This document shows, in pieces, positions 34,060-45,908 of a stretch of 64,000 nucleotides of DNA. Numbering within the stretch: the stretch's first letter is position 1; each line of letters opens with the position of its first letter. Under the pieces are notes generated by a model. That model was given only the letters and a program-made list of their open reading frames with translations. It did not search any database and was not told where the DNA came from. Made by a program: the position numbers and the translations under genes. This DNA is from Cervus elaphus (Eukaryota; Chordata; Mammalia; Artiodactyla; Cervidae), in assembly GCF_910594005.1 (NCBI RefSeq), contig NC_057825.1:44485037-44549036 (forward strand), in the 5' to 3' direction.

Positions 34060-34294
34060 CTGCATTCTGTCTACTTCCCAACAAAGTGGCCCATGACAGA
34101 AACGGTAAAGTCCCTGTGGAGTGAGCATCTGCATTATTACCTTTGGAGTCTGTCCCCATCATGCATGAGTGATTTCTGATCTGAGTCTGAAGCTGAAATC
34201 ACTCCAGGAAATAAACCAGGCTTTGGCTTATTTGGTTTATTTAAATAAACCCCTGTGCGCTACTTCCCCCTGGCACCCTAAACCCTGGGCAGTG

Positions 34295-34918
34295 CTTCTC
34301 ACCCCAGCTGTCCAGCACCTGGGGAGAGCCTGACCTATTACTCTGGGGAGGGTCCTGCGTGCTGATGTGATTTAAAAACTGCTCAAGGGATTCTAATCAG
34401 TAGCCAAGGTTTAGAATGTCAGGGGTAGGGAAACTTTTCCTTCACCCTCTTAGATTCAGTACTGAGGGACTTCAGATTTAATGACAAATACAGATGAACA
34501 GGAGAGAAGGCATACAAACTTATTAATATTTTACATGCACAGAATTCACAAGAAAGATATGCCCTTAGCAAAGGAGAGAGGGCTTTGGCTCCAAGGGACA
34601 ATAAATTATGGGCAAGTGACAATGAAATATATGTGGAAAACCAGTGGAAGATAAGGATAATTTTAGTAAGGTTTGCTTATGCAGACTCATCTTGGTGCTG
34701 ACTCTTGGTGATAAGAGTTGCTCTCCTCCTGCTGGTGTGGGAACGGGTATGTCTTCAAAAGAGAAATTTATGCCTTGCTTTTAGGTGGATAAGGGGAGGG
34801 CAGAGAACTCTTCCTGCAACTTTCTTCTCAAGTGCCTTCAACTTAAAATAATCCATATCCCAAAATGGCATATTTGGGAGGGGAGGCATATTCTGATCCC
34901 CTTTAAGAACTACTAGTA
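34295..34918. repeat. MER5-like hAT element, split by an LTR
   Basis: The left part (34295-34416) has 'cagtgcttctcaccccagct', 'ctgatgtgatttaaaaactg' and 'ctcaagggattctaatcag'. The last bases, 'agaactactag' (34906-34916), complete the element after the LTR insertion. Confidence 0.6.
34417..34905. repeat. Solo LTR-like insertion (489 bp)
   Basis: Begins TGTCAGGGG and ends ...CCCCTTTA, bounded by a 4-bp direct repeat AGAA (34413-34416 and 34906-34909), and interrupts a MER5-like element at these points. The 'catattctgatcccctttaa' end is LTR wording familiar to me, but the family and strand are unsure. The terminal TA instead of CA may be decay. No retroviral genes. Confidence 0.6.
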
Positions 34919-36080
34919 AAGAATAAATTACTGTTGCTGTTTTATTACCAATTATTATTATTTTAAGTGCAATGTGAGCTTATTTCAAAAGGCTGTAGAG
35001 GTGAGGATGGAGGCAAGGAATGAGATGAGGAGTAAGTCAGTTCCAATAGTCACAGCCTCCTACTGGGGTGAACAACAGTCCCTACTTGACAGGGATTGGG
35101 GCGTGGGTCTGGGGAAGTGTTCCTGGGATCTAGGACTCTGGGTGCTAAAACTGGAAAAGTCAGTGCCCCCCCACTAACTCTGAGGGTGCCATGGGCTATC
35201 TTTTACCATGTGGGTTCCCCGGACCCTAAGCCTCTTGAAGAAAGGGGTGGAATTATTCATGCTTGTATTTCTCTGTATCTGCCATGCTGTAGGTGCTCAT
35301 TATCCAGTGCCCAAATTTGCTGCCTCCTGTTTAATTCAACTAAGGTCCCTAGCTGCTGATATTTTATGTAGGAATGTTACTGTGCTTTCCCGGCCTTGAG
35401 AAAGACATAGCGTTACTTGTTCTAGAGAGAGAAGCAGCTTTGGAGTGGGTGGGTGAGCAGGCTGTAGGCTGAGCTTCGGGAGAGTATTTGCAAGCCTGTG
35501 GACACAGAACACCATGGCTGCAAACATCGCAGAGAAATGGAGCTATTCTCACCACAGATATAGAGTTCATTTAAATATCCCTATGCACACAATTCCTATC
35601 ACAGGAGCCGGATTGCAAAAAGTAACTATTTTAGAAGTTTCATCTCTTGCAGAGTGAAAATAAAGTTTCTCTCTCTTTCTCCTCCTCTGCTTCAGTTTTA
35701 CACGGAGAGTGTGAATGAGGATTTGTGGAGATTGCAGCTCTCTGCTTGGGCTCTTGGAGGACCCTCAAAGCCTGACAGGCAGGCCGTGACAATGAAGGCC
35801 TCCCCACTCCCTCACACTGGCCCTCTCCCATCCTCAGTGTGGCCATCCCAGGTCCCTGCATGAACCTGGAGACTGACCAACGTCTTGCCCACCACCTGTC
35901 TGGGAAGCCCCCTACCCTTCCTACTTACTTGGACTCCTTCTACAGTGGTCAACTCAAGCCTAGGCTCCTTCAGGAAGTCCCACCTGCCTCTCTCTCATCT
36001 GTAAATTTCCAAAGAAAGCAGAATCCATATCGCACTGCCCAGCCCAGCCCATGTGATCCCTTCAGGAAGTAATCAGGGAA
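34919..36080. other. Intergenic; weak L2-like patch at 35200-35330
   Basis: 'taagcctcttgaagaaaggg' and 'tgctgtaggtgctcattatc' suggest an L2 tail. The rest is unrecognised and no exon was found. Confidence 0.35.
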
Positions 36081-36200
36081 TTCATTCTGCCAACATATTC
36101 TTTGCTGATATGGTCTCTGCCCACCCATCTCAGATCCTCAACTCAGCCCCTCAGGGAGCATCAGAGAACATGATCAAGCACCTAACTCAACAGTCAGCTA
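36081..36200 (+). repeat. Left arm of an imperfect inverted repeat
   Basis: This 120-bp stretch recurs, reverse-complemented, in two blocks at 36310-36379 and 36614-36663, with 8 mismatches in 120 by hand alignment. The right arm is the start of a retrotransposon insertion, so this arm is presumably the original copy. Confidence 0.85.
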
Positions 36201-36224
36201 CCCAGGTTCTGGTTGTGCTAGATC

Positions 36225-36310
36225 CTCCTCATACCTTAGTTTTCACATCCATAAAATAGGGATAATAACAGTACTGATCTCACTGCATTATTGGATCAAG
36301 TAACCTACTT
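36225..36310 (+). repeat. MIR SINE, left part
   Basis: 'cttagttttcacatccataa' and 'aatagggataataacagtac' are MIR. The element resumes at 39134 after the BovB insertion, and the joined length fits the consensus closely. Confidence 0.8.
36302..36310 (+). repeat. Left target-site duplication of the BovB insertion
   Basis: 'aacctactt', repeated perfectly at 39134-39142. It marks the extent of the insertion that splits the MIR. Confidence 0.75.
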
Positions 36311-36663
36311 AGCTGACTGTAGAGTTAGGTGCTTGATGATATTCTCCGATGCTCCCTGTGGGGCTGAGTTGAGGATCTGGTCAAGATTTGGGAGCTGAGA
36401 ACAAAACGGAACTAAAGCAGAGGTGCAGACAGCCTGTTCTGGAGGGACTTCTAACACAGAGGACTGACACCCAGGCCTCATGGCATCAGAGCTAACGTGA
36501 CGCTTTCCCTCTCTCCCTCACCCTCCAACTTTTTTCTGACAATCCATCATGGTGAGCAGGTGGGCAGACCATAGCCACCCAGGTTTTCACACAGTCCCAG
36601 GAATACCAGACTGAGATGGGTGGGGAGAGACCATATCAGCAAAGAATATGTTGGCAATATGAA
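36311..36663 (-). repeat. Inverted copy of upstream flank at the 5' end of the BovB insertion
   Basis: 36310-36379 is the reverse complement of 36131-36200, and 36614-36663 that of 36081-36130. Between them lie 234 bp (36380-36613) absent from the left arm, with CTG at both edges. The block begins right at the 9-bp target duplication and ends where BovB homology starts, so it entered with the BovB. Not BovB sequence itself. Confidence 0.75.
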
Positions 36664-39133
36664 TGAAGACCTACAAGACCTTCTAGAACTAACACCCAAA
36701 AAAGATATCCTTTTCATTACAGGGGACTGGAATGCAAAAGTAGGAAGTCAAGAAACACCTGGAGTAACAGGAAAATTTGGCCTTGGAGTACAGAATGAAG
36801 CAGGGCAAAGGCTGATAGAGTTCTGCCAAGAGAATGCACTGGTCATAGCAAACACCCTCTTCCAACAACACAAGAGAAGACTCTACACATGGACATCACC
36901 AGATGGTCGACACCAAAATCAGATTGGTTATATTCTTTGGAGCCAAAGATGGAGAAGCTCTATACAGGCAGCAAAAAGAAGACCAGGAGCTGACTGTGGC
37001 TGAGATCATGAACTCCTTATTGCCAAATTCAGACTGAAATTGAAGAAAGTAGAGAAAACCACTAGACCATTCAGGTATGACCTAAATCAAATCCCTTATG
37101 ACTATACAGTGGAAGTGAGAAATAGATTTAAGGGACTAGATCTGATAGACAGAGTGCCTGATGAACTATGGACAGAGGTTTGTGACACTGTACAGGAGAC
37201 AGGGATCAAGACCAACCCCAAGAAAAAGAAATGCAAAAAACCAAAATGGCTGTCTGAGGAGACCTTACAAATAGCTGTGAAAAGAAAGGAAGTGAAAAGC
37301 AAAGGAGAAAAAGAAAGACATACCCATTTGAATGCAGAGTTCTAAAGAATAGCAAGCAGAGATAAGAAAGCCTTCCTCAACGATCAGTGCAAAGAAATAG
37401 AGGAAAACAATAGAATGGGAAAGCCTAGAGATCTCTTCAAGAAAATTAGAGATACCAAGGGAATATTTTATCCAAAGATGGGCTCAATAAAGGCCAGAAA
37501 TGGTATGGACCCAACAGAAGCAGAGGATATTAAGAAGAGGTGGCAAAAATACACAGAAGAACTGTACAAAAAAGATCTTCACGACTCAGATAATCATGAT
37601 GGTGTGATCATTCACCTAGAGCCAGACATCCTGGAATGTGAAGTCAAGTGGGCCTTAGGAAGCATCGCTATGAACAAAGCTAGTGGAGGTGATGGAATTC
37701 CAGTTGAGCTATTTCAAATCCTGAAAGATGATGCTGTGAAAGTGCTGTACTCAATATGCCAGCAAATTTGGAAAACTCAGCAGTGGCCACAAGACTGGAA
37801 AAGGTCAGTTTTCATTCCAATCCCAAAGAAAGGCAATGCCAAAGAATGTTCAAACTACCGCACAATTGCACTCATCTCACATGCTAGTAAAGTAATGCTC
37901 AAAATTCTCCAAGCCAGGCTTCAGCAATACGTGAACCATGAACTTCCAGATGTTCAAGCTGGTTTTAGAAAAGGCAGAGGAACCAGAGATCAAATTGCCA
38001 ACATCTGTTGGATTATCAAAAAAGCAAGAGAGTTCCAGAAAACCATCTACTTCTGCTTTATTGACTATACCATAGCCTTTGACTGTGTGGATCACAATAA
38101 ACTGTGGAAAATCCTGAAAGAGATGGGAATACCAGACCACCTGACCTGCCTCTTGAGAAACCTGTATGCAGGTCAGGAAGCAACAGTTAGAACTGGACAT
38201 GGAACAACAGACTGGTTCCAAATAGGGAAAGGAGTATGTCAAGGCTGTATATAGTCACCCTGCTTATTTAACTTATATGCAGAGTACATCATGAGAAACA
38301 CTGGGCTGGAGGAAGCACAAGCTGGAATCAAGATTGCCTGGAGAAATATCAATAACCTCAGATATGCAGATGACACCACCCTTATGGAAGAAAGTGAAGA
38401 AGAACTAAAGAGCTTCTTGATGAAAGTGAAAGAGGAGAGTGAAAAAGTTGGCTTAAAGCTCAACATTCAGAAAACTAGGATCATGGCATCTGGTCCCATC
38501 ACTTCATGGCAAATAGATGGGGGAAACAGTGGCTGACTTTATTTTTCCGGGTTCCAAAATCACTACAGATGGTGATTGCAGCCATGAAATTAAAAGATGC
38601 TCACTCCTTGGAAGGAAAGTTATGACCAACCTAGATAGCATATTAAAAAGCAGAGACATTACCTTGCCAACAAAGGTCTGTCTAGTCCAGGCTATGGTTT
38701 TTCCAGTGGTCATGTATGGATGTGAGAGTTGGACCATAAAGAAAGCTGAGCACCAAAGAATTGATGCTTTTGAACTGTGGTGTTGGAGAAGATTCTTGAG
38801 AGTCCCTTGGACTGCAAGGAGATCCAACCAGTCCATCCTAAAGGAGATCAGTCCTGAGTGTTCATTGGAAGGACTGATGTTGAAGCTGAAACTCCAATAC
38901 TTTGGCCACCCGATGCGAAGAGCTGACTCATTGGAAAAGACCCTGATGCTGGGAAAGATTGAGGGCAGGAGAAGAAGGGGATGACAGAGGATGAGATGGT
39001 TGGATGGCATCACCAACAAATGGACATGGGTTTGGGTGGTCTCCGGGAGTTGGTGATGGACAGGGAAGCCTGGTGTGCTGCAGTTCATGGGGTCACAAAG
39101 AGTCGGACACGACTGAGCAACTGAACTGAACTG
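36664..39133 (+). mobile_element. BovB (RTE) LINE, 5'-truncated, about 2.5 kb, inactive
   Basis: Longest BovB copy here. It enters within the apurinic endonuclease domain (EDLQDLLELTPKKD, then GDWNAKVGSQE near 36724-36756), continues through the reverse transcriptase (FIDY..AFD motif near 38057-38085, YADD at 38363-38374), the conserved C-terminal GCESWTIKKAE region, and the usual 3' end 'actgaactgaactga'. The frame is open from the junction apart from stops at 37001, 37343 and 38252, a one-base insertion near 38520 and a stop at 38982. With the N-terminal endonuclease missing it cannot move by itself. The translated fragments of 127, 101, 279, 81 and 155 codons are pieces of this one frame, not separate genes. 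Confidence 0.95.
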
Positions 39134-39200
39134 AACCTACTTTTGTTAAAGAAACTAGAACAGTGTCTGAGACAAAGGGAATGCTGGCTATTATTATCTA
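39134..39200 (+). repeat. MIR SINE, right part
   Basis: After the duplicated 'aacctactt', the MIR continues with 'actagaacagtgtctgagac' and 'ggctattattatc'. Confidence 0.75.
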
Positions 39201-41644
39201 GCATTCTTTTCATAGAAGGGGCAGAGGCCACCTGATCTGTATCAGTCCTGTGCCCTGAGCTTTTCCCATCTCTGGGCTTGGTTCTTATTATTTGAGGCAG
39301 TTCTGGTCTCTAGGAACTTTTCTCTGTAGCCACTCCTGGGTTTCCTTCAGTGCTGTACTTTGCCTCTCTGAGAGGCCAGTCAGGGCCAGGTTCCAAAAAG
39401 ATAGTCTTTCACTGCCACCCTGATATAGTCCATTTGTGCTTGTTTCAAAAGTGTTAGTCTTGATCTCTCAAACCTCTGTGTGCTTCTTGAAGGAAGCACA
39501 ACAATTCTGCTGTGTGCCTTTTCTTAATCTCCCAACGATGCCTAACATAGTTCTAGGCACTGGTGGCGTGACACACAGCACTTGGGAGAACCAAAAGCAA
39601 TTTTCCAGCTCTCACTGCCTAACGTCCGTAACAGCAGAAGTGACACTGGAGGGATCCCCCTCCCCCGCTTTGACCTTGGACCTCTGGTACAGGCAGATTG
39701 GCAAATACACTGCCTTGGATTTGGTGACTTGGTATCATAGAGTGATAACCCACAGGACTTATAGCCCTGGCCTCTGTCCACTCCCTGAAGCTTGGAGTAA
39801 GCCCAAATAGCATTACTGGGAGGCAGACAGGGGAGATGCCAGCCAGAGCCAATAAACAGACATCCTCTCTCCCTCGGTTTGACTTCCTCAGCAGTGCACT
39901 GAAATAATGCTGAGCCTAAAGTCTGCAGTAATAAAACAGATACAGGCGATCAAAGGGCTATAATTCCAGGCAGGAGGGAAAGTGCCCCGGCTCTGCAGTG
40001 GTTTCTCCATGGCCACCCCTATTTTACTGGAGAGGGAGCTGTTTGTGGTGTCTCTGGGGTCCTTCTGGCATTTTATGGCCTTTGTTGGAAAACGCTTTTA
40101 GATTAGCATTTAAGCCTGTGTTATTCTTGAAAAGACTGAGTAATAAGTGAGCTAACCTATCCTATTTTCCATAAAGAACTACAAATTCCTCCTGCTTCTC
40201 TGAGCAAAACATAAGTATTCCCACCCACACTCTCAGCTACCCACTGCAGAGGATGAAACCCCGCCAAGTCCTACTTTAACACTGCTGCTCCTGGGGCTGC
40301 AGACCAGTCCCCGCCGCTTCCAGCCGGAGTCCGCCACTCTGTGTTTGAGTTTTTGTCCTGCTCCAGTAAAGATAAAGGCATATTCATAGGGCCAAGAGTC
40401 CCTCTGCCAGACAGGCTGAAACACCACAGCCTTACTGCGGTCAGCAGCCCTTGGAGAAGAGTTCAGACATTAAATACTTTGCTGTCCAGAAACTGTCGCA
40501 AACAGCAAGGCAGACGGGCCTCTTCTCGCCATGAGCACCATTTTCCTGCCCCAGTGGCCAGACTCAGCCTGTGCCTGTCTGAAAGGCCCTGCATTCTCCT
40601 AGGCACCTGTCAGTGCCACAGGCCGGTCCACCTGCGGGTGTTTGTTCTCTAAGAGCAGGCAGGGGAATTTGGGGAGCAGGAAGTGAGGACTTCACATGGG
40701 AACATTTAGATCTCAGGATTCAAGTCAGAACCTTACTGTATATTTTTGCTTGTTGTCTTTGTGTCAATTTAAATGTCCACTTAATTCTCTCTCCAGAGCT
40801 GGCTCCAGTATCTGGTGAGTTGGGAGAGAAGCCTCGGGGCCTTGGAATGAAGTCCCCAGGGGTGGAGGAACGGGGAGGGAAGTGCTCACAATGAGAGAGA
40901 GCAAAGGTGCCCCCTTTGCTTACCCCACAGGCACAGGTGGTCAGTGCGGTGGGGGATGCTGACCAGTGAGGCCTGATTATGCCAAAGGAAAATAAAGACA
41001 ACTGTAGGGCCATCTTCCTAGAGCTTGAAGACCTGGAGGAAGGCAGCTCGCTGGCCTCAGAGGTGACCTTACTTTGGGGGCCGGGGAAAGGAGAGGACAA
41101 ACTCTGGAAGAGTGTTCAAGGCCAGGAGGACATCAGGATACAGAGGTGGAGATGCTGGGGCAGGGAAGGGCTTCCTCAAGGGCGGGGGAAGGGAGAGAGA
41201 CTGGACAACTTGAGACAAACTGGCAGCCAGCCAGCAGGACCCAGGCCGGCCAGGCAGTGAGCACCAAGAGACAGCCCGCTTCTGGGGCACCAGACACGGC
41301 CTCTTCCCGAAGACCACAAAGCTCCAGCCAAAGGAAAAGCCACGTGGGCCTCCCTATCCTCTTTCCTACTCAGGAGCCAGGAATGTGCCGCCTCCTTCTG
41401 TTGCCCTGACCTCACCAGCTACATGCAGCAGAATGGCTGGATAGTTTCCAAATGCTATTTGCCTGCCATCACTGGCAACAGGTAACAAACAGAATGAGAA
41501 ACTCTTACCTTTATTTTCATTTTTGTTTTCTTGAAATAAAATTTCTTAGAATGAATTCTGAAGGTGAGGAGAAGCAATCCTAATTTGGTAACACCATTGA
41601 ATGTTTCCATTTTTCAGGGCAAACCAATCTCTGGATTTGGGGTG
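39201..41644. other. Intergenic, moderately GC-rich, no gene called
   Basis: No confident repeat. GC rises at 40250-41400 but CpG density is low to moderate, and open frames of up to 126 codons (40720-41100 minus, 41074-41409 plus) overlap each other without recognisable content. Confidence 0.35.
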
Positions 41645-41757
41645 GTGGGGAGGGCATGCTATGAGGCATGTGGGATCTTAGTTCCCCCACCAGGGACCCA
41701 CGTTCCCTGCAGTGGAAGTGCAGTTTTAACCACTGGACCAACAGGTAAGTCTCTGGA
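41645..41757 (-). repeat. CHR SINE, antisense
   Basis: 'gtgggatcttagttccccca', 'ccagggacccacgttccctg', 'ttaaccactggaccaacagg': complement of a CHR SINE. It abuts an L1. Confidence 0.85.
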
Positions 41758-41774
41758 CTTTTCATTTAGAAAAC

Positions 41775-43428
41775 AAACAAAACAGGGTGAGATAAAAAGA
41801 ATTAACTAAGGAAACCATAAATAAAATGAAAAGACAATCTACAGAATGGGAGGAAATATTTGCAAACAATATGACCAACAAGGGCTTAATTTCCAAACAG
41901 CTCATACAACTCAACAACAAAAAAATCAAACCCAATTAAAAAATGGACAGAAGAATAAACATTTTTCCAGACAAGAAAATGGCCTATTGGCAATTTATAT
42001 GAATGAAAAGATGCCCAACACTGATAACTGTTCAGTTCAGTTACTCAGTCATGTCCAACTCTTTGTGACCCCATGCACGCCAGGCCACCCTGTCCATCAC
42101 CGACTCCCGGAGTTTACCCAAACTCATGTCCATTAAGTCGGTGATGCCATCCATCCATCTCATCCTCTGTCGTCCCCTTCTCCTCTTGCCCTCAATCTTT
42201 CCCAGCAAGAGGGTCTTTTGAAATGAGTCAGCTCTTTGCATCAGGTGGCCAAAGTATTGGAGTTTCAGCTTCAACATCAGTCCTTCCAGTGAACACTAAG
42301 GACTGATCTCTAGGATGGACTGGTTGGATCTCCTTGCAGTCCAAGGGACTCTCAAGAATCTTCTCCAACACCACAGCTCAAAAGCATCAATTCTTTGGTG
42401 CTCAGCTTTCTTTATGGTCCAACTCTCACATCCATACATGACTACTGGAAAAACCATAGCCTGGACTAGACGGACCTTTGTTGGCAATGTAATGCCTCTG
42501 CTTTTTAATATGCTGTCTAGTTGGTCATAACTTTCCTTCCAAGGAGTAAACGTCTTTTAATTTCATGGCTGTAGTCACCATCTGCAGTGATTTTGGAGCC
42601 CAATAATTGTTAGAGAAATACAAATCAAAATTACAACTTTCCACCTTACACCAGTCAGAATAGCCATCATTAAAAACTACAAATAACAAATGCTGAAGAG
42701 GATGTGAAGAAAAGAGAACCCCCTTACAACTGGTGGGAATATAAGTTGGCACAGCCACTATGGAAAACTAAAAAGAGAATTACCATATGGTCTAGCAATC
42801 CCACTCCTAGGCCTATATCCAGACAAAACTCCAATTCAAAAAGATACATGCACCCCAGTGTTAACAGCAGCACTATTCACAATAGCCAAGACATGGGAAC
42901 AGCCTCAATGTCCATCAGCGGATGAATGGATAAAGAAGATGTGGTTAATGTATACAACGGAATACTACTCAGCTATAAAAAAAAGGATGAAATAATGCCA
43001 TGTGCAGCAACATGAATGTAACTAAAGATTATCATACTAAGTGAAGTCAGAAAGAGAAAGACAAATACCATATGATATCACTTACATGTGGACTTTAATA
43101 TATGACACAAATAAACCTAATTATGAAACAGAAGCAGACCCATAGACACAGAGACCAGACTTGCGGTTGCCAAGGGGGAGGAGGATGGGGGAAGGGGTCG
43201 AGTGAAAGATTGAGGTTTGCAGATGTAAGCTATTATATATATCCACAAAGAATGGATAAACAACAAGGTTCTACTGCATGGCACAAAGAACTACATTCAA
43301 TATCCTATGATAAAGCACAATGGAGAAGAATATTTTAAATGTATATATGTGTGTAACTGAATCACTTTGCTGTACAGTAGAAATTAACACAACATTGTAA
43401 ATCAACTAACTTCAATTTAAAAAAGAAG
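41775..43428 (+). mobile_element. L1 LINE 3' end, interrupted by BovB
   Basis: End of ORF2 and 3' UTR of a ruminant L1: 'atgggaggaaatatttgcaa', 'atggacagaagaataaacat', then after the BovB 'aatacaaatcaaaattacaa', 'actggtgggaatataagttg', 'atgaatggataaagaagatg', and the UTR ending 'ttgtaaatcaactaacttca'. The frame has decayed; a G-rich purine tract lies at 43170-43199. 5'-truncated, inactive. Confidence 0.92.
42029..42605 (-). repeat. BovB LINE 3' fragment inserted in the L1
   Basis: 'tgttcagttcagttactcag' through 'cagtgattttggagcccaat', antisense BovB. The host L1 reads across both junctions, with an imperfect repeat 'ataactgtt' / 'ataattgtt' at the edges. This copy lacks several short segments of the consensus. 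Confidence 0.92.
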
Positions 43429-45634
43429 AACTGACTGAAAACGGTCGTAGGAAGAAGCTAAATTAGTCCACGCAGTTTGAAAATGAAGATAAAAGTCTTA
43501 GCAAAATTTGCACGTCCCCTGTATCACATGTGACAGGGCCAGGTGAACGCCCAGTCTTGCTTACTTCGTCAATATCATCCTGGGCCCATTTAGAAGGAAG
43601 AGCTGAGCCCAATCACTTCCACCAGGTCTAACCTGAGGCTGGACTATGCAACTAGCCATTTTAGGAAAGTATATACATTCTTATATATTATACCAAGAGT
43701 TGCCTCTATAGCATATAAATTTACACAAAATAAAAATTACATGTGTGCCTGAAATAACAAGGGCACGTGTACCTTTCTGGAAAAATAAAGGTGGTATTCA
43801 GCTTGGCCCTTTGGGGATGACCTGACAGAAGGTAAAAGAGGTGGCTGAGTCCGACTTAGAGGTGAGCCAACTCCATGGTGCACATTCAGAGATGGGGTGT
43901 GGGGCTCATAAGTTACATTCCCTGTTCCAAGGCCATCAGTTAGCTCTGTCGCTCTCCTCCCCACCTCTAGCAAGTCTCCCCTGAACTCCCAAGACTCCTT
44001 TACTTGGTTCCCCAACAGAGATAGTGAATATACATCCTTGAGGTCAGACCTGTCGGCATATAGAAATCTAAGCATCTTTGGGGATCTCCCATGTACCTGC
44101 TCTGCCTTTTAGCTGGATCATATGGTTCTCACAGCGAGGGATCTTACTCTGCCCCCCTCCCTCTTTTCAGAGGTGTGTCTGTGATGGAGACCCAGTTTCT
44201 ACTCTTGACAACCCCACTCCCTCAACACTCACATGCATAGCAGTTCCATCCAGCAATCTGGAGCAAACACAGGAAGAGCTTGAGTCAGGGCCCCAGTTGT
44301 AGCTCTCCTGGAAACTACTGCTTTAAGGTAATGAACATGAGTGTCCCTGGGACTTCAGGCTAAATGTCAAATGAAGATGTGGGGTCCCTGATCCTTTCAT
44401 TCTTGGGTGTGGGCCCGTGAAGCAGTGTGCTGACATGCCCCCCACCTCCTTGACCCACACACAGCCCTGGCCCCCACAATAGCCTCTCTAGTAGAGCAGG
44501 AAGGAGGTGGTGTTGGCCGTCTCTGCAGGATGGAGTGGAAGAACACCAGGATCAGGGCCCACCCCAGCCGGAGGGATGGCAAGGAAGTGAACCTGAAAAG
44601 CAGCAGAGGAAACAACTCCAGCCTCTACACATTGACCAAAGCCACTCCTAGCCTGGATGCTCCCCTCAACTCTGGGGCTGCTGTAACCACTAGGGATCCC
44701 CGGCCCTGGGGAGTCAGACCCACCCGATCAGGATTCAGTTCCTCCTAAAGAGGTCCTGAGTCAACAATGGCCGTTGCACAGTGAGGACGTGTGCTCCGAC
44801 TAGAAAAGCAGACAAGACGTGGCATGTGAGAGGCCAATCCACATCAGGGTCTGCCACCCAGCCCTCAGAAAGCAGGAACCTCTGTGAACACGTGCCTCTG
44901 TGCCTCTGGAGCTTGGAGGAGCCCCTCAGGCCACCAACTCCCAGGTCTCCCAGCCTTGCATCATCACAGCCCCACCTGGTCCTGCAGTCCCCAAAACAGA
45001 AACTGAATTTCAACCAAAGGGCCTGAGAGCTTGACAGCATTCACAAAGGGCCGCCAGTGGGCCATAGTGCTGTGAGGCTAAGAACAAAGCCGGGTGGAGC
45101 TCTGCCAGGAACCAGAAGAAAAGAAACCTTCTGTTGGCACCTGGGGCAGAGGCCCACTCTCCCTCGGGAGGCCTGGGCTTGGTACCAGGGTAAGGCTTCT
45201 CAGACATGCTTTGACAAAGATTCTCTGAAAGTCTCTATGGTGCTTCCAAGTTCACAAGTTTATAGAATGTTAAAGTAGGAAGGGACATTTTGTGGGATTT
45301 TTGCAAGGCCTTTCTCCTCTCTGGGCCACAGTTTACATATCTGTATGAAGAAGAGATTGTACCAGATCTGCAGGCCCCAACCCAGTCTGCACATGGGAAC
45401 CACCTGGGGATGCCCTGCTGCTTCCAAGTCACCTGGGGGCAGGTTTTTGGGGGAGTTGGTGGAGGAACTGCTGCCATCAGACTAGGCTCCAAGAATTGGA
45501 AATTGTTTAAGCAGAGTGATGGGCAAATGGGTCGGGCAGGGGGGTGTCAAAGAGGAGAGGAAATATTGTTCTGTTCACTTTGTTTTTTAGAATAAAAAGT
45601 TAAAAAACTAAAACTACTAATACCCTAAAACGAG
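43429..45634. other. Intergenic, no gene
   Basis: Unrecognised DNA, AT-rich to about 43740 then balanced. Frames of about 100 codons (43737-44075, 44735-45040, 45290-45595) have no features of known proteins. Confidence 0.35.
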
Positions 45635-45683
45635 CTGTGCCCGGGTCTCACCTGGAACCTATTAAATTGGAATGTCTAGAGAG

Positions 45684-45893
45684 GTCTTCCCTGGTGGCTC
45701 AGATTGTAAAGAATCTACCTGCAAATTCAGGAGACCTGGGTTTGATCTCTGGGTTGGGAAGATCCCCTGGAGGAGAAGGTCAAGGCAACCCACTCCAGTA
45801 TTCTCGCCTAGAGAATCACTATGGACAGAGAAGCCTGGCTGGCTACAGTCCATGGGGTTGCAAAGAGTCAGACACGACTGAGCAACTAAGAAC
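45684..45893 (+). repeat. Bov-tA SINE
   Basis: 'gtcttccctggtggctcaga' to 'gacacgactgagcaactaag', with a small duplication 'ggaggagaaggtcaagg' in the middle. Confidence 0.92.
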
Positions 45894-45908
45894 ATGGGGG
45901 CTGAGAGG

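Noticed and set aside
37415..38254. A 279-codon reverse transcriptase frame as a possible domesticated gene
   Set aside because: It is a piece of the truncated BovB copy; the same frame continues on both sides past single stop codons and a frameshift, so there is no sign of selection to keep this segment.
40720..41409. GC-elevated stretch with overlapping frames as a hidden exon cluster
   Set aside because: CpG density is not island-like, frames on both strands overlap, and no consistent splice pattern or protein family was found.
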